From Elysia marginata (Eukaryota > Mollusca > Gastropoda > Plakobranchidae), in NCBI GenBank assembly GCA_019649035.1, contig BMAT01004020.1, positions 8,810 through 54,246 on the forward strand: a DNA stretch of 45,437 bases. Reading direction: 5' to 3'. Shown piece after piece: positions 12,286 to 22,738 of this stretch (position 1 is the stretch's first letter; every line of letters begins with the position of its first letter). The translations under genes were made by a program, and so were the position numbers. The notes beneath the pieces were generated by a model. The model saw only the letters and a list, made by a program, of their open reading frames with translations, was not told where the DNA came from and did no database searches.

Positions 12286-14817
12286 GGATGAAACCTCTGT
12301 CTCAAATATGCTTATTTTAAAAGTAAAATTAAAAACATAAGCCGTTTGACATTTAAGACAAAAACCATTGGTATTTTGCATAGCTAGCTTCATGTCACGA
12401 CCAAAATTGTTTGCCTTTGGCTTATGTTCGTCCACGATGGCCTGCGAGTTCTATTTTATGTAACAACGGGAGATAACTTAGTTGAATACTATCTTATTGA
12501 CTTAAATTAAAAGTATTATATAAATATTTTTAGAGGCCTTTTTGTTCTTATCTGTAAAAAACTGTTTTTCTCGTTTTGCAAAATATCACAATTTGGAAGT
12601 TTTAATGAGGCAAATATATCGACCTAGGTTTGACCTCTGAACGATTCCTAGAAGGTCAACTTCAGGTTACAAGGAACAAAACTGCTATTTTGTATCTGCT
12701 TTATGGGCTCGTGAAAACTGTAAACTTCGCATAAATTGAATCCATAGGATGGTCTCAGAAACTAAGTTAGAGGTTTTAAAGGTGTTTTCTGTCAAAAACA
12801 TTTTAGAAGTCAGAAAAAATGAAGATGAATGCCTTACGTTTAAATTTTATGTTGATAATAAGAATAAGATAAGAGTTAATTAGGCTTACTTCGGTCAAAT
12901 AATCTGATATAACCTACCTTTCTATCTCCCTTTAACCCTTTTGTTTTTCTCTGACTTTCTCAGTCTCTCTTTTCTGCTCTCTCATTCTCTCTATTTTCCA
13001 TAATTACCATTTGTCTTTTATCTGCTAACTCGCCCTAGTCCCTTGGCCCTTCCATTTCTATCTGTCTGTCTATCATTCATGATGATGATGATGATGCTAA
13101 TGATGATGATGATCATCATCATCATCATTGTAGTCGTTCACCAAACTAATTACAAGTAGGCTTATATTTCATTCCAGACTATTTACTTAGAAAAATGAAT
13201 GTCACTGCACACGCAAAGTGCATTGGTAACCCCGTGGCCTGGCGGGCTTTTCTAAGGATAGAGAATTGAAATCAACCACGACGATTCAATCAGCTGATAG
13301 AGTCTGCCAAAAGATTTTGACTGAGACTTGATAAGGCACCACCAGCGGTCGCAGAGCGGACGCAAAGTAGAGACTGTGATCATTATGTTAATTCATGGCT
13401 GGTCAAGGCTATTACGGAACAGAAAAATAAGCACCTGATAACCTGATTTGACCTTTGCTTCCAGAATCAGGACGGTGAAGAAGGAGAAAGCTTTAGTCTT
13501 TTCGGAAAGTTTGCTAGGGACACACTATTATTGTATTAACGATTGAGAACTCAGGTGGCAATTTTGCACTAAGATGCTAGACTGCTGGGGGTAGTATGCC
13601 TGTTTACGTATTGCTTTAATTGCTGCTGTTTTCTGAAATAAAAGGTTGTTCAAACAAACCTTTAAAATCTATTTAGCTTATAACTGCTAAATAAAACATG
13701 AGGAGCCAAATCAGGTTTCAACGTGTCACACCAAACCTCTATTAGTAAGTATCTGATTTACTTATTTTTTAGTTTTATAAAGCTTTTTCAGGGAGAAATT
13801 AAACGTGTTAAGACTCGCTTTTCGCCGTATCAAACTTTATGAAGAAGGTTTTCAAAACTATGCAATCACGTGGCCTAGTTTTCAATACTCAGATCGTATA
13901 GGGTATGATTGTATCTGCGATATTCTCTTTGGCCAACTTACAGCAAGAAATTAAAAAGAAAAATATTGCGCGCGCCTCAGATATTTCAAACTTTTCTTCC
14001 TCAAATATTAATATTGAGACTTCAGTTATTATTTGCTAATTTTTTACTATACAGTGCAACTTAGCCTTGATTGCTTCAATTTGGGACAAGTTGTCTACAA
14101 GTGAGATTTGTGTAAGATTACAATCACAAAAAAAAAAAAAAAACATTTTGCGCATTTACTTTGCTCTAATACTCTTTGGCCAAGCCACTCATCTCTTTTA
14201 GCCAAGATTAAAAAAAAACAAAAACAAAAACAAAACCAAAAAAAAAAAATTAGTGAACTACAAGTGTTGCCAGAGATGACCAGCCAAAATTAGTGACTTT
14301 TGGTGTTGCAACATCAACGACGTTTCCGCAAAGTAAAAATCTTTAATTTTAAGTAGCCTATATTTTTCTATCATGGCAAAACCAGTTCAGACATAACCAT
14401 ATTCTTTACGAAATGGAGTTTAGCAATCTATAGTTCAGTTTGTTGTTCTTAAAGTCCTAATGGCAGAATCCTGTTTAATGATCTATTTTTATTTCGAATT
14501 AAAACCTTTAGGTAAACGGCATCAAATGGCACCACCGGATAATTTATAGATGAGTTGACGTCATTATTTATTCTCACGTTTTTGTATTACTCACAACAAA
14601 ACCTTGATTTTATCAAGTGAATCTAGCATTTCAATAAAAACGCTTCGAAGAAAAGACAACATGGATGCTAACTTTTGATCAGAATCTTCCGTAATGCGAT
14701 ATGAAATTATGAGGAGCATTTCACAACGCTGAAATTTAGACAGAAGATGGCTTTGGATTTTATTGACTTTTCACGTCCGGAAAGAGTGGGTGGGCGAATG
14801 ATATAGTACAGCTGAGT
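12286..14817. other. Upstream intergenic region of the PTTH/Trunk-like gene
   Basis: No exon is recognised. It holds a pyrimidine-rich stretch (about 12918-13075), a GAT/ATC palindromic microsatellite (13078-13130) and A-rich tracts near 14130 and 14210-14250. The last few hundred bases before 14818 would be the proximal promoter. Confidence 0.4.
13078..13130. repeat. (GAT)n/(ATC)n palindromic microsatellite
   Basis: A run of GAT triplets switches to ATC triplets at about 13113, giving a self-complementary array that can fold into a hairpin. Confidence 0.85.
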
Positions 14818-14825
14818 TATAAAAG
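14818..14825 (+). promoter_or_regulatory. TATA box of the PTTH/Trunk-like gene
   Basis: TATAAAAG in a slightly GC-richer context. A start about 25-32 bases downstream would fall at 14843-14850. From there to the strong donor at 14979 there is no ATG, as expected for a non-coding first exon. The assignment to the gene starting at 17139 is inference: same strand, next gene downstream, and an acceptor waiting 14 bases before the start codon. Confidence 0.5.
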
Positions 14826-14847
14826 TCCCGGTGCGGCATTGAAATTC

Positions 14848-14978
14848 TGAAAGCATCTTTGCATCTTCCTATAGACAACATCTTGTAATATACAGCCATA
14901 CCATAAAGCAGCAGAGAATATATTCAAGTATATATTAAATCATTTACGGAAAATCTTTAACATTTTTGTCTTCTAAAG
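14848..14978 (+). other. Predicted non-coding first exon (5' UTR) of the PTTH/Trunk-like gene
   Basis: It begins about 25-30 bases after the TATA box and ends at AAAG|GTAAGAG, a near-consensus donor. About 130 bp contain no ATG. The proposed next exon begins at 17125 after 'tgcactctcctcag', giving an intron of about 2.1 kb that carries the large trinucleotide-repeat block. The exact transcription start is a guess. Confidence 0.45.
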
Positions 14979-15587
14979 GTAAGAGAATTCTAGATACATT
15001 TTACTGCCTCTAAATGCGCCCTGCGAACATAAAATCTGTAAAGGAAAAAGAAGTTCTGTGAAATTATTACAAGTGTATTGTTTAGGTGATGTGTATAGTG
15101 TTTTCAAAAAAAGTAAAAATCGCATAGTAAAAGCATTTAAATTACTTATCAGTTGAGTTTTAAAATGTTTTTAACATTGCCTTTTTCAAAGAATAAGGAA
15201 ACTGAACTGGATATGATTTAACGGCAGTAGCCAATATTTTTGTGTAAAGGTATTACTCTACAATTTAGGAAACACTAAACATAAAAAACCTTGAAAAAAT
15301 CCATCGCAATTTTCAATAAATACGGAAGAAGATAGAGCTCAAGAACACAGTTTAATGTTAAATAAAATGTTATGAATAACACTTTAAGGGCTTTTATATT
15401 TTGATAACCCGGAATTTAGATTTAGTTATAATTTTTTTTGCTTATAAAACAGTTTTGAAAGCATAACTTCGTGTTTTAAGACCTTAATAAAAAGTCAATT
15501 TGAAAATTATAAATAGAAGTCGTTCCTTTGGATCAAGTAAAAACCATCCTTACATAGATCGATTCTCAAGTACCAAGGTAGCACTAG

Positions 15588-16016
15588 TATTATTATTATA
15601 ATGTTAATAATAATGATGATAATAGCAATAATAATAATTATAATAATAATGATAACGATCAAAGTAAAAATAATAGTAGTAGTAATAATAATAATAATGA
15701 TAACAATTATTATTATTAATATTATTGGTATTATGATATTTATTGTTATAATGAATGTTTCTATTGTAATTTTTGTTGTTCTTCTTGTTATTATTGTATT
15801 AATATTATTATAGTTTCATTATTTTATCATTAATACTATTATTATAGTGATAGCAGTAGTAGCTGTGGTAGTAGTAGTAGCAGCTGTAGTAGTAATAGTA
15901 ATAGTAGTAATGGTAGTAGAAGTAGAAGTAGTAGTAGTAATTGTAGTAATAGTAATAGTAGCAAAGGTGGTAGTAGTAGTAGTAGTAGTAATAGAAGTAG
16001 TAGCTGCAGCAGCACC

Positions 16017-16080
<64 letters not shown>

Positions 16081-16301
16081 ATAGTAGTATTAGTAGTAGA
16101 AGTAGTTGTGGCTGTAATAGAAGAAGAAGAGGTAGTAGTAGAAGTAGCATTAGCAGTATTAGTAGTGGTAAGAGTAGTATAAGGAGGAGAAGGAGGATGA
16201 GGAAGAAGAGGAGTATTTCCACTTTTAAAAGGCGTTTTCTCAAATTGAATATTCCGACATTTGATCCGTTGAGCTTGACGCTTGAGTCATTATTATTATT
16301 A

Positions 16302-16342
<41 letters not shown>

Positions 16343-16490
16343 GTTATTATTATTATTATCATCATCTTTTTTGTCATTGTTGTTGTTATTTTTTGTTGTA
16401 CTTGGTGTTGCTGCTGTTGTTTTTGTTTTTGCTATTATTGCTAATGTTTGATTCTTATTATTATTTTTGTCATCCTTATTTTTATTAGTA
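15588..16490. repeat. Large compound trinucleotide-repeat block, left part
   Basis: Successive arrays of ATT/ATA (to about 15845), GTA/GTG (about 15850-16180), a short unique insert (about 16200-16285), ATT again (about 16287-16365) and a degenerate T-rich tail. All the long Leu-, Val-, Ile-, Tyr- or Ser-rich frames here are repeat artefacts. It lies in predicted intron 1 of the PTTH/Trunk-like gene. Confidence 0.95.
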
Positions 16491-16590
16491 TGATGATGAC
16501 GATGATAATGATGATAGTGGTGTTGTTTTATTATTAATTATGAAAATATTATTATGACTATTTTTTTTTCAATACTATTATTATTAGATC

Positions 16591-16721
16591 TACTACTACT
16601 ACTACTACTACNNNNNNNNNNNNNNNNNNNNNNNNNNNNNNNNNNNNNNNNNNNNNNNNNNNNNNNNNNNNNNNNNNNNNNNNNNNNNNNNNTACTACTA
16701 CTACTACTAGGCTACTACTAG

Positions 16722-16780
<59 letters not shown>

Positions 16781-16861
16781 TACTACTAGTACTACTACTA
16801 GTAGTATTCTAGTAGTAGTTGTAGTAGTAGTTGTAGTAGTAACTAGTAGTAGTGGTAGAAA

Positions 16862-16935
<74 letters not shown>

Positions 16936-16936
16936 C
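16591..16936. repeat. (TAC)n - gap - (TAC)n followed by (TAG)n, an inverted trinucleotide array
   Basis: A TAC/CTA array flanks the assembly gap and runs to about 16800, then turns into a TAG/GTA array up to 16936. TAC and GTA are reverse complements, so the two halves form one long inverted repeat able to fold back on itself. The true length is unknown because of the gap. Confidence 0.9.
16612..16692. other. Assembly gap (81 N)
   Basis: A run of N inside the TAC array. The real length of the array may differ greatly. Confidence 0.99.
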
Positions 16937-17138
16937 TGTTTTTATATTTTTTGTTAAAAATAGTTGTTGTAATGCTCTACTCTTTTTTACACTTCTCTCA
17001 TGTTAATGCTGGTTGAGAAAAGGACTAGTACAGCTGGAGCTATTTGATCAGTTAAACTGTTTAAACCTTATTTTACATTGAATATAAACCTTGTTTCTGA
17101 CAATCATGACTTGCACTCTCCTCAGAGACCTATAAGAA

Positions 17139-17223
17139 ATGAGTTGTCAACATTTCAAGATTCTCATCATGATCATCTTGCATATTGTCAGAAACGTCAG
17201 CTTTTCTGATGCATATCTTCCAG
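17139..17223 (+). CDS. PTTH/Trunk-like gene, start-codon exon with signal peptide
   Basis: The ATG at 17139 has a purine at -3 and lies 14 bases after the acceptor 'tgcactctcctcag'. The exon encodes MSCQHFKILIMIILHIVRNV... up to AYLP, then donor G|GTGAGC (phase 1). The hydrophobic core and the small residues after it (SFSDA) fit a cleaved secretion signal. A second in-frame ATG at residue 11 could also initiate and would shorten the signal. Confidence 0.75.
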
Positions 17224-18995
17224 GTGAGCACTATTACATAATGAAATACAAAGTCTTAAGAATATTTTAGTAAATAATGAAAAATGGTTGCAGCAAATTT
17301 AAAGCCTTTTTCACACCGGATTCATTTTTTCATTATGCTTAACATGCTCTGAGAAAAATAAACAGATTTACATAAAAAAGAAGATATGTAAAAGAATATT
17401 TACATTTTTTTCACCGCTTTCTCTGTAAAGGCCTAGGCTGCGCTGGACTGTTGGTTTAACTCAACAGTTTCTGAAACATCTTATACATGAATTACTTTAA
17501 TAAGAAAATTTGCAAAACTAAAGGATTTTATACTCAAAGCAAATCTCTTTTTGACTGTTGATAAATGTGCTTTCCAAGTCGAATATATAATATTTCACTC
17601 TCTTGTCCTCGTACCATGATAAACAACAAAGGCGATATCATTGTACCTCCGAAGCTGAGCAACAGAACAACGCCAGCTTTGAATGCACCCACACCGCCTC
17701 GTAATTTGACGCACACCAGCCACGCTTTGGGATCGATTGTAAAACGATCAACAGTGCACCAGCTACTTGTTCCTCCGACCATCCATCCAAAAAACGTCCA
17801 CATGAACCTAATGGTGCCACCAACAATTCATTCCGCACAAAAAGACGCAAGCAGTGGATCGCCATCTTCTCAAGTTAGAGGAATCTTGAGCTCTAAGCCA
17901 AGTAAGAAAAAGACTTTCTCATCAAGCAAATTGCACACATTGTTATTATTTGTTTGATAAATTGTCTTCAATGGTGTTTGAAAGTTCGCTGTTCTACAAA
18001 ACACTATTTTACAAACGCAATGTCATTCGGTCTTAAAAAGACAAATGGTTTCTTTGCATTACTATAGTATACAACTGAACCATAAATAAACAAAGATCAC
18101 TTTTCAGCTAGAGTACAAAAGTTATTTAATTTGTTTCAAGGTAGAACTATACTCTTGAAGTTATCAATTTTTGGTAGCTGTTTTTTGCGTTTTCTAATAG
18201 AAATATGTGTTGGATGATTGTGTTTGTTAGGAATGAGTTGAGGCAAGAGGGGTGTTAGTGCCAGAGTTTAAGTACAACTTCGTTTATTTTTACCTACTCC
18301 ATTTTAATGGCTAAAAGATTTGCAATAAGAGAAAGAAATAACGCTGTTCAAGGTAAAGAAAAGTTTTATACGGCTTCGAACCTTCCCATCCTCCCATTTC
18401 CCACTGAAATGTGCATGCTGTAAAAACGTAATGCGCTTTTTACCTCTTTTTTATTTTGTTTTGTTTTGGCGTTTAAGTCTAATTTTTAATGTATGTTGTT
18501 TTTTGTTTTCTTCTAGGGGTGTTATGTTACGCTGATCAGCCTGTAGAGCGTGACGTACCTTGTCCTGCAAACCATCACACAGCATTGAATGTCCAGCACA
18601 TGCAGGGGCTGCTGAAGGCTTTGGGGGGTAGCAGCACAGTCCAGTTAAACACCTCTGCACCTACTGCTTTTAACGACACAGACAATGGTCATACGCACAA
18701 ATCAGTTAGACCTGAGGTAAATAAAACCACATGTTAAATCCGTTCAGATCATCCAATCATATGTAACAGCATTCTATCCGGCAAAATTGCAGAAGTACTA
18801 ACAATACGATTTAATGTCCTGTTATGGAAACGGGCAATGCTCAGTAGTTAAAATCTGTCTAGAGAAACCTATCCATAATAATTATATTATTCTCTTTCTG
18901 TAGACGCGAACACTTCTTAAGCGAAAAAAATGGGTCCTCCGTAACTTAAGTTACATTGGCATACCCAATAGTCGAAATTAATAAGGTCTACGATG

Positions 18996-19069
<74 letters not shown>

Positions 19070-22000
19070 CGTATAATTGTTATGAGATTTTCTAAATATA
19101 AATCTTATCCAATAGGAGCAAGTAAAAAACTAACATTTTCTTCGTCGGCTATTTTTTCTGCTGCACATTTTAAAGAAGTGATCTCTTTTAAGTATAATAT
19201 TTTATATCCCCAAGATAATTATTTTGTCTAATAAGCCAAGCTCCACTTAAAAGATAACCTTTAACTGTTACTACGGATCTACCTTTCTGAGCTGGGTTTC
19301 TTCTTCATATAGAGAAATTTTCACAAATATAGGCCCATTCATCATTATTAGGATCTTCAAATTAAAAAATGCAACTGCTGGTGCAGATAAAACTAAATAC
19401 ATTGTCTGGTCATTGTTGTCGTAAACATTATTGTCTCGGTAGAAAGATATCATGGTTTGATAAAAAATATGAAATAGCAGTGGAGAGACGTAGGTTTTAA
19501 GTGGAAATGCCAATTCATTCCTTAAAATCTTTCAATCAATTAATTGCGCAGTGGCTGCCCCGACTATTTATTTTGATAAAAGATAAACGAACATACTCCC
19601 CAACACCATAGACTTATGGGCACAACAGCATCTTTTACTGATTTATGACATAGCCAGTTTTACGTAATTCCATAGTCGACCTGTAGTAGAGAGATGTTTC
19701 ATATTAATACATGTATTATCTTTAAAAATGACAGTTTAAGAGCCGAGCTGAATAATTCTATCATTTTTCGCAAATTTATCTCTTTCAGGAACAAGAAAAA
19801 CTGAACAAAATTTTGCTGGAAATCTCCCTGCAAGTTAATCAGCGTATGCTTTCTTCTCTACAAAGACAGTCTTATACCGACCTTCAAGCAGTTGTAAACG
19901 AGATAGTTGCACTAACAGATGCAGTTTTTAAATACCTATTTTCTGTTTATACAGAAAATTACGTAGTATCATTATTTAATAGCATATATCCCCAGACTGG
20001 ACGGACTTATAATGCCAATCATTTTAAGAGTAAAGGTTGGCAAAGCTTGTTAACAGCAAAAGATACCAGTAAAGATTTCGCAACTAACGTTGAGGACTAC
20101 AATAACGCCACAAAAGTAATCCGACATTTCTACCAAGCTTTTTTGAACACCAGCAATAAACCTGAAGTGTACAGAGACCTTATAAATAACATAGAGCAGG
20201 AAATTGACTTCAAAGCATCACAAATCGTGTACAGCAACTTAAAAAGTGCAATACAAACTTTAAAAACAATTTACTCCTTGATCGAGCTGGCAACCAGAAA
20301 TGCCACGGACATCAACAGATCATCTGCTGCCGGAGATTTTCAAACACATGGGAAAAACCAACTAATTGGTGCACTGAATACTTATGTGAAAAGTTTTGAA
20401 CTTTATGAGAACATACAATCTGATTCCAACCAAAATTTCTCTCTACAAACATTCCAAATGGCGTCAAATGACACAGAGTCAACGCTGCGCAGAGTTACAA
20501 AATTTTTGCAGTTTAGAGTAGATGTTTTAGGGGAACTTATGGACGAGGGCAGCGTAGAATTGGCCGAACATCAGAAAAACATGCAGAAATTAAAGACCTT
20601 GGATTTGAAACTTCGGAGGAAACGCAGAGATATAATTGGTAAGATCTCATTGTTTGTCCAGCGTGTGTACGCCACAAACCTCCTTCACCAAAATTCAACA
20701 TGTCATTCGTGATAGTAATAATCTACGTTTTAAAGCAGTTTGAGTTCATGGAGATTCTCACGTTTAGTCAAGCAACGCCTTTTTAACCCTTTCAGAATTT
20801 TATATTGCAAAGGAGCTAATTTTACCTCATTAATCCAAATGCCATAAAACAAGCATGCAACCTTGGAAATGTTTTTAAAAAACGATGCAATGAAGTGTGT
20901 TCATTATCTTAGACTTAATACGTTTTTAGGATACAAAGGCTTTCAGGCAATGGTTTTTATTGTATTTATTAAGGTTATATCTCATTGCACCTACCTCAGT
21001 TAGTTCATTTTTATACTACCAGTGCAGAATAATGTAATTTTTTCACGCTCTCTCGTGCGATACAAAATAAAGCCTGAGTAAATATCGAAGTTGTCTATGA
21101 TCTCATGAAGTTTCCAGAGATACATAACCGCAATCCGGAAATTCAAATTCATCACAACTAAAACGTTTTTTGATCGTGGCAACTACCATATTTGTTTCAA
21201 GGTTGTGAATTTCTTTGAAAAAAGCGAGCAAGTATAGGCCTATGTTTGAATTTCCTTTAAAATTGGTTTTGACTATAACTACGCGCAAATTGCTCCTCAT
21301 GCCCAATTTAAGGAAAAGTTTACTAGAAAGAATAAAATTCTTTTCCTTTAATTAATTTTTGCAAGCCACACAAACTGTAGCATAGCGTATCAAAGCTGGT
21401 CCATTGCACATACTAGGGCCTACTACCATTATTTAAAACGTTTACCAATAATTAAATATTAGAGCAACAAGAGAAAAACGAAACCAATGTACTAATGCAA
21501 CAATGTCAGCAACAATGGGTTAAATCCTAAATGCTTAGATCTAATTTTTTTTTCGTTCAAAATTCTACTTATCAGGAACCAGCGACATGACTTGTCAGAA
21601 CCAGGGGGAGAGAATTGGAGGCAGTAACCTATTGAACCTTTGTTCAACATGTGTCCAAACGACAGTGCTGAGCGAAGAGTTCTTCCCGCGCTACATCACA
21701 GAAAAGATTTGCCAACCGGACAGCCTGTCAGCTCCCTCAGGCCCACGTTTATCACAACAAGGTTGTCTATACCAACCGGGACAAGGTCAGTTTCTTATAG
21801 ACAAATCTCATCTTTACAATGACAATAGCTGCTAGAGTTGACGTTATTCTTAGATCAGCAATTTTCACGGAATTATTTTAGTTTATTCACACGAAAAAAT
21901 ATTTTTTTTTTCAATTTGACTCGTGGCATGAGTTTCATAAATCCAAAGAGGCTTTAAAATGAATAAGGAAAGAATTCCGTTTTTTACGGATTTGGCTATA

Positions 22001-22738
22001 GGTAGGCTACATGTACTCGTTAACACTATAAAATTTTACCGCAATTTTCAAGTTCAAGTTGGAGTTACGTGTTTTTCCTTGACAAAACGCAAACTTTACA
22101 TACAAATAAAAAGCGAACACGCGGCCCCGCTTTCTTTTAAGTAGAGACCTTAAGCATACGCACCGTGTCTCACTACGCGTACGTGAAAATCGGGAAAGCA
22201 GATAGTGGAAGCACCAAAAATAATGAAATCAGTTTCTAAAAATAGACCCACAGACGTTCCCGTCATACTCACGCGTTGCTGCTTAAAGTCTGTAATAAGT
22301 GCTTGGGTTCCCCGAACGTGAACTATTATTGACGTGTAATCAGGAGAAGATGGAATGTACATGTATGTTTACGTCTTCGTATACATTCTTTCCTTAAATA
22401 ATAAAACAGCACACCAGTATTATCGTGACAAAAGGCGCCATAATTCTATCCGTTAACATTACAAAATTCATCATAACAGTGGGAGATCTCTAAGTATATC
22501 TTGTTTTTCTCTTTTGTCTATCCCAGCAGGTACATCGACTGCTGCTGGACTTTGCAGAGAGCAATATTTCCACATAAACATCCTAAAACGCGTGCCAGGA
22601 AAATGCATGAAGGTTCAGCTAGATGGAAAAGAAGTTATCACGGACTTATGGGAGTTGACTATGCACCCTTTGCGAGTTGGTTGTGAGTGCGCTGTTGATG
22701 AAAACTCAAGGTTCGCCCAGTTTGTTAATAAGAATTAG
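17139..22738 (+). CDS. PTTH/Trunk-like secreted cystine-knot ligand precursor
   Basis: Predicted coding exons are 17139-17223, 17632-17901 (possibly a cassette), 18517-18716, 19789-20638, 21576-21785 and 22530-22738. All have GT-AG borders and matching phases (1,1,0,1,1). They give about 607 residues. Residues 1-25 are a hydrophobic signal peptide (FKILIMIILHIV core). Residues about 29-465 are a propeptide with around ten N-glycosylation sequons and a mostly helical second half. RRKRR (461-465) is a furin-type site. The remaining 142 residues hold nine cysteines: CSTC, FFPRYITEKIC, CREQYFHINILKR and a final HPLRVGCEC. In insect PTTH the corresponding motifs are '(V/F)PR(F/Y)I...C', 'C(K/R)E..Y.I.ILKR' and 'HP..V.C.C', with a tryptophan just before HP, as here. 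Insect PTTH and Trunk activate the receptor tyrosine kinase Torso; the molluscan receptor and role are not established by this sequence. IL-17, Spaetzle and Noggin have related knots but fit less well. Confidence 0.8.
17632..17901 (+). CDS. PTTH/Trunk-like gene, candidate cassette exon (Pro/Thr/Ser-rich propeptide)
   Basis: An open frame runs 17565-17957, GC-richer than its surroundings. Acceptor 'caaag|gc' and the strong donor 'cca a|gtaaga' give a 270-bp exon, phase 1 at both ends, so the message stays in frame with or without it. It encodes a Pro/Thr/Asn-rich linker with sequons NRT and NLT and a duplicated VPPTIH motif, plausible as a disordered, glycosylated propeptide. The acceptor lacks a close pyrimidine tract, so the start is the weak point. 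Frames of 89 and 75 codons on the other strand are shadows. Confidence 0.45.
18517..18716 (+). CDS. PTTH/Trunk-like gene, third coding exon (propeptide)
   Basis: Acceptor 'ttttgttttcttctag', donor GAG|GTAAAT, phases 1 in and 0 out. It encodes VLCYADQPVERDVPCPANHH and a Gly/Ser/Thr-rich stretch with sequons NTS and NDT. It has two cysteines, which could pair with each other or with the free mature-domain cysteine. Confidence 0.7.
18997..19069. repeat. (AAT)n microsatellite
   Basis: About 24 AAT units with one interruption, in the intron between the third and fourth coding exons. The polyasparagine frame through it is an artefact. Confidence 0.95.
19478..19573. repeat. Foldback-family repeat, internally deleted copy
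   Basis: It contains 'gcagtggagaga.gtagg.ttt' and, about 30 bp later, 'attgcgcagtggctgcccc.actatttatt'. Both blocks recur at 38432-38852, where they lie nearly 390 bp apart, so this copy looks like a deletion derivative. It sits in an intron of the PTTH/Trunk-like gene. Confidence 0.6.
19789..20638 (+). CDS. PTTH/Trunk-like gene, large helical propeptide exon ending in a furin site
   Basis: Acceptor 'ttatctctttcag', in-frame from EQEKLNKILLEISLQ, donor ATT G|GTAAGA (phase 1). It encodes 283 residues, mostly heptad-like alpha helix with no cysteine, with sequons NAT, NTS, NAT, NRS, NFS and NDT. It ends LKLRRKRRDII, so the cleavage site is the last feature of the exon and the ligand domain begins almost at the splice junction. 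I recognise no known domain in the helical part. Reading through the donor gives a stop at 20710-20712, a possible intron-retained product without a ligand domain. Confidence 0.8.
21576..21785 (+). CDS. PTTH/Trunk-like gene, cystine-knot exon 1
   Basis: Acceptor 'tctacttatcag', donor CAA G|GTCAGT. It encodes TSDMTCQNQGERIGG, then LCSTC, FFPRYITEKIC and a loop ending GCLYQPGQ. This supplies cysteines 1-5 of the mature domain. The CxxC ahead of FPRYI corresponds to the CxC ahead of (V)PRFI in PTTH and is the least conserved part. Confidence 0.8.
22530..22738 (+). CDS. PTTH/Trunk-like gene, cystine-knot exon 2 and stop
   Basis: Acceptor 'tttgtctatcccagcag', phase 1 in, stop TAG 22736-22738. It encodes GLC, REQYFHINILKRVPGKC, a charged loop and ITDLWELTMHPLRVGCEC, then a 15-residue tail. 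The final CxC and the ILKR strand are the strongest family markers. Confidence 0.85.

Noticed and set aside
11727..12435. Several frames on both strands of 60-113 codons
   Set aside because: They overlap the terminal-inverted-repeat element and share its G-rich internal repeats; no transposase motif.
15601..16488. Long frames rich in Leu, Val, Ile, Tyr or Ser on both strands
   Set aside because: They translate ATT/GTA trinucleotide arrays and lack any non-repeat sequence.
17534..17865. Minus-strand frames of 89 and 75 codons
   Set aside because: Opposite-strand shadows of the candidate cassette exon; no motif, and the plus strand has phase-matched splice sites.
18956..19231. Frame with a polyasparagine run
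   Set aside because: (AAT)n microsatellite inside an intron of the ligand gene.
22150..22362. 70-codon minus-strand frame in the last intron of the ligand gene
   Set aside because: Slightly GC-richer, but with no recognisable domain or splice context; could be a transposon scrap.
21576..22738. IL-17-like, Spaetzle-like or Noggin-like assignment of the cystine knot
   Set aside because: IL-17 also has an R.P..I..C and VGC.C pattern and Noggin has FWPRYV, but ILKR after C(R/K)E and the W...HP..V.C.C ending fit PTTH/Trunk better. Kept as alternatives.
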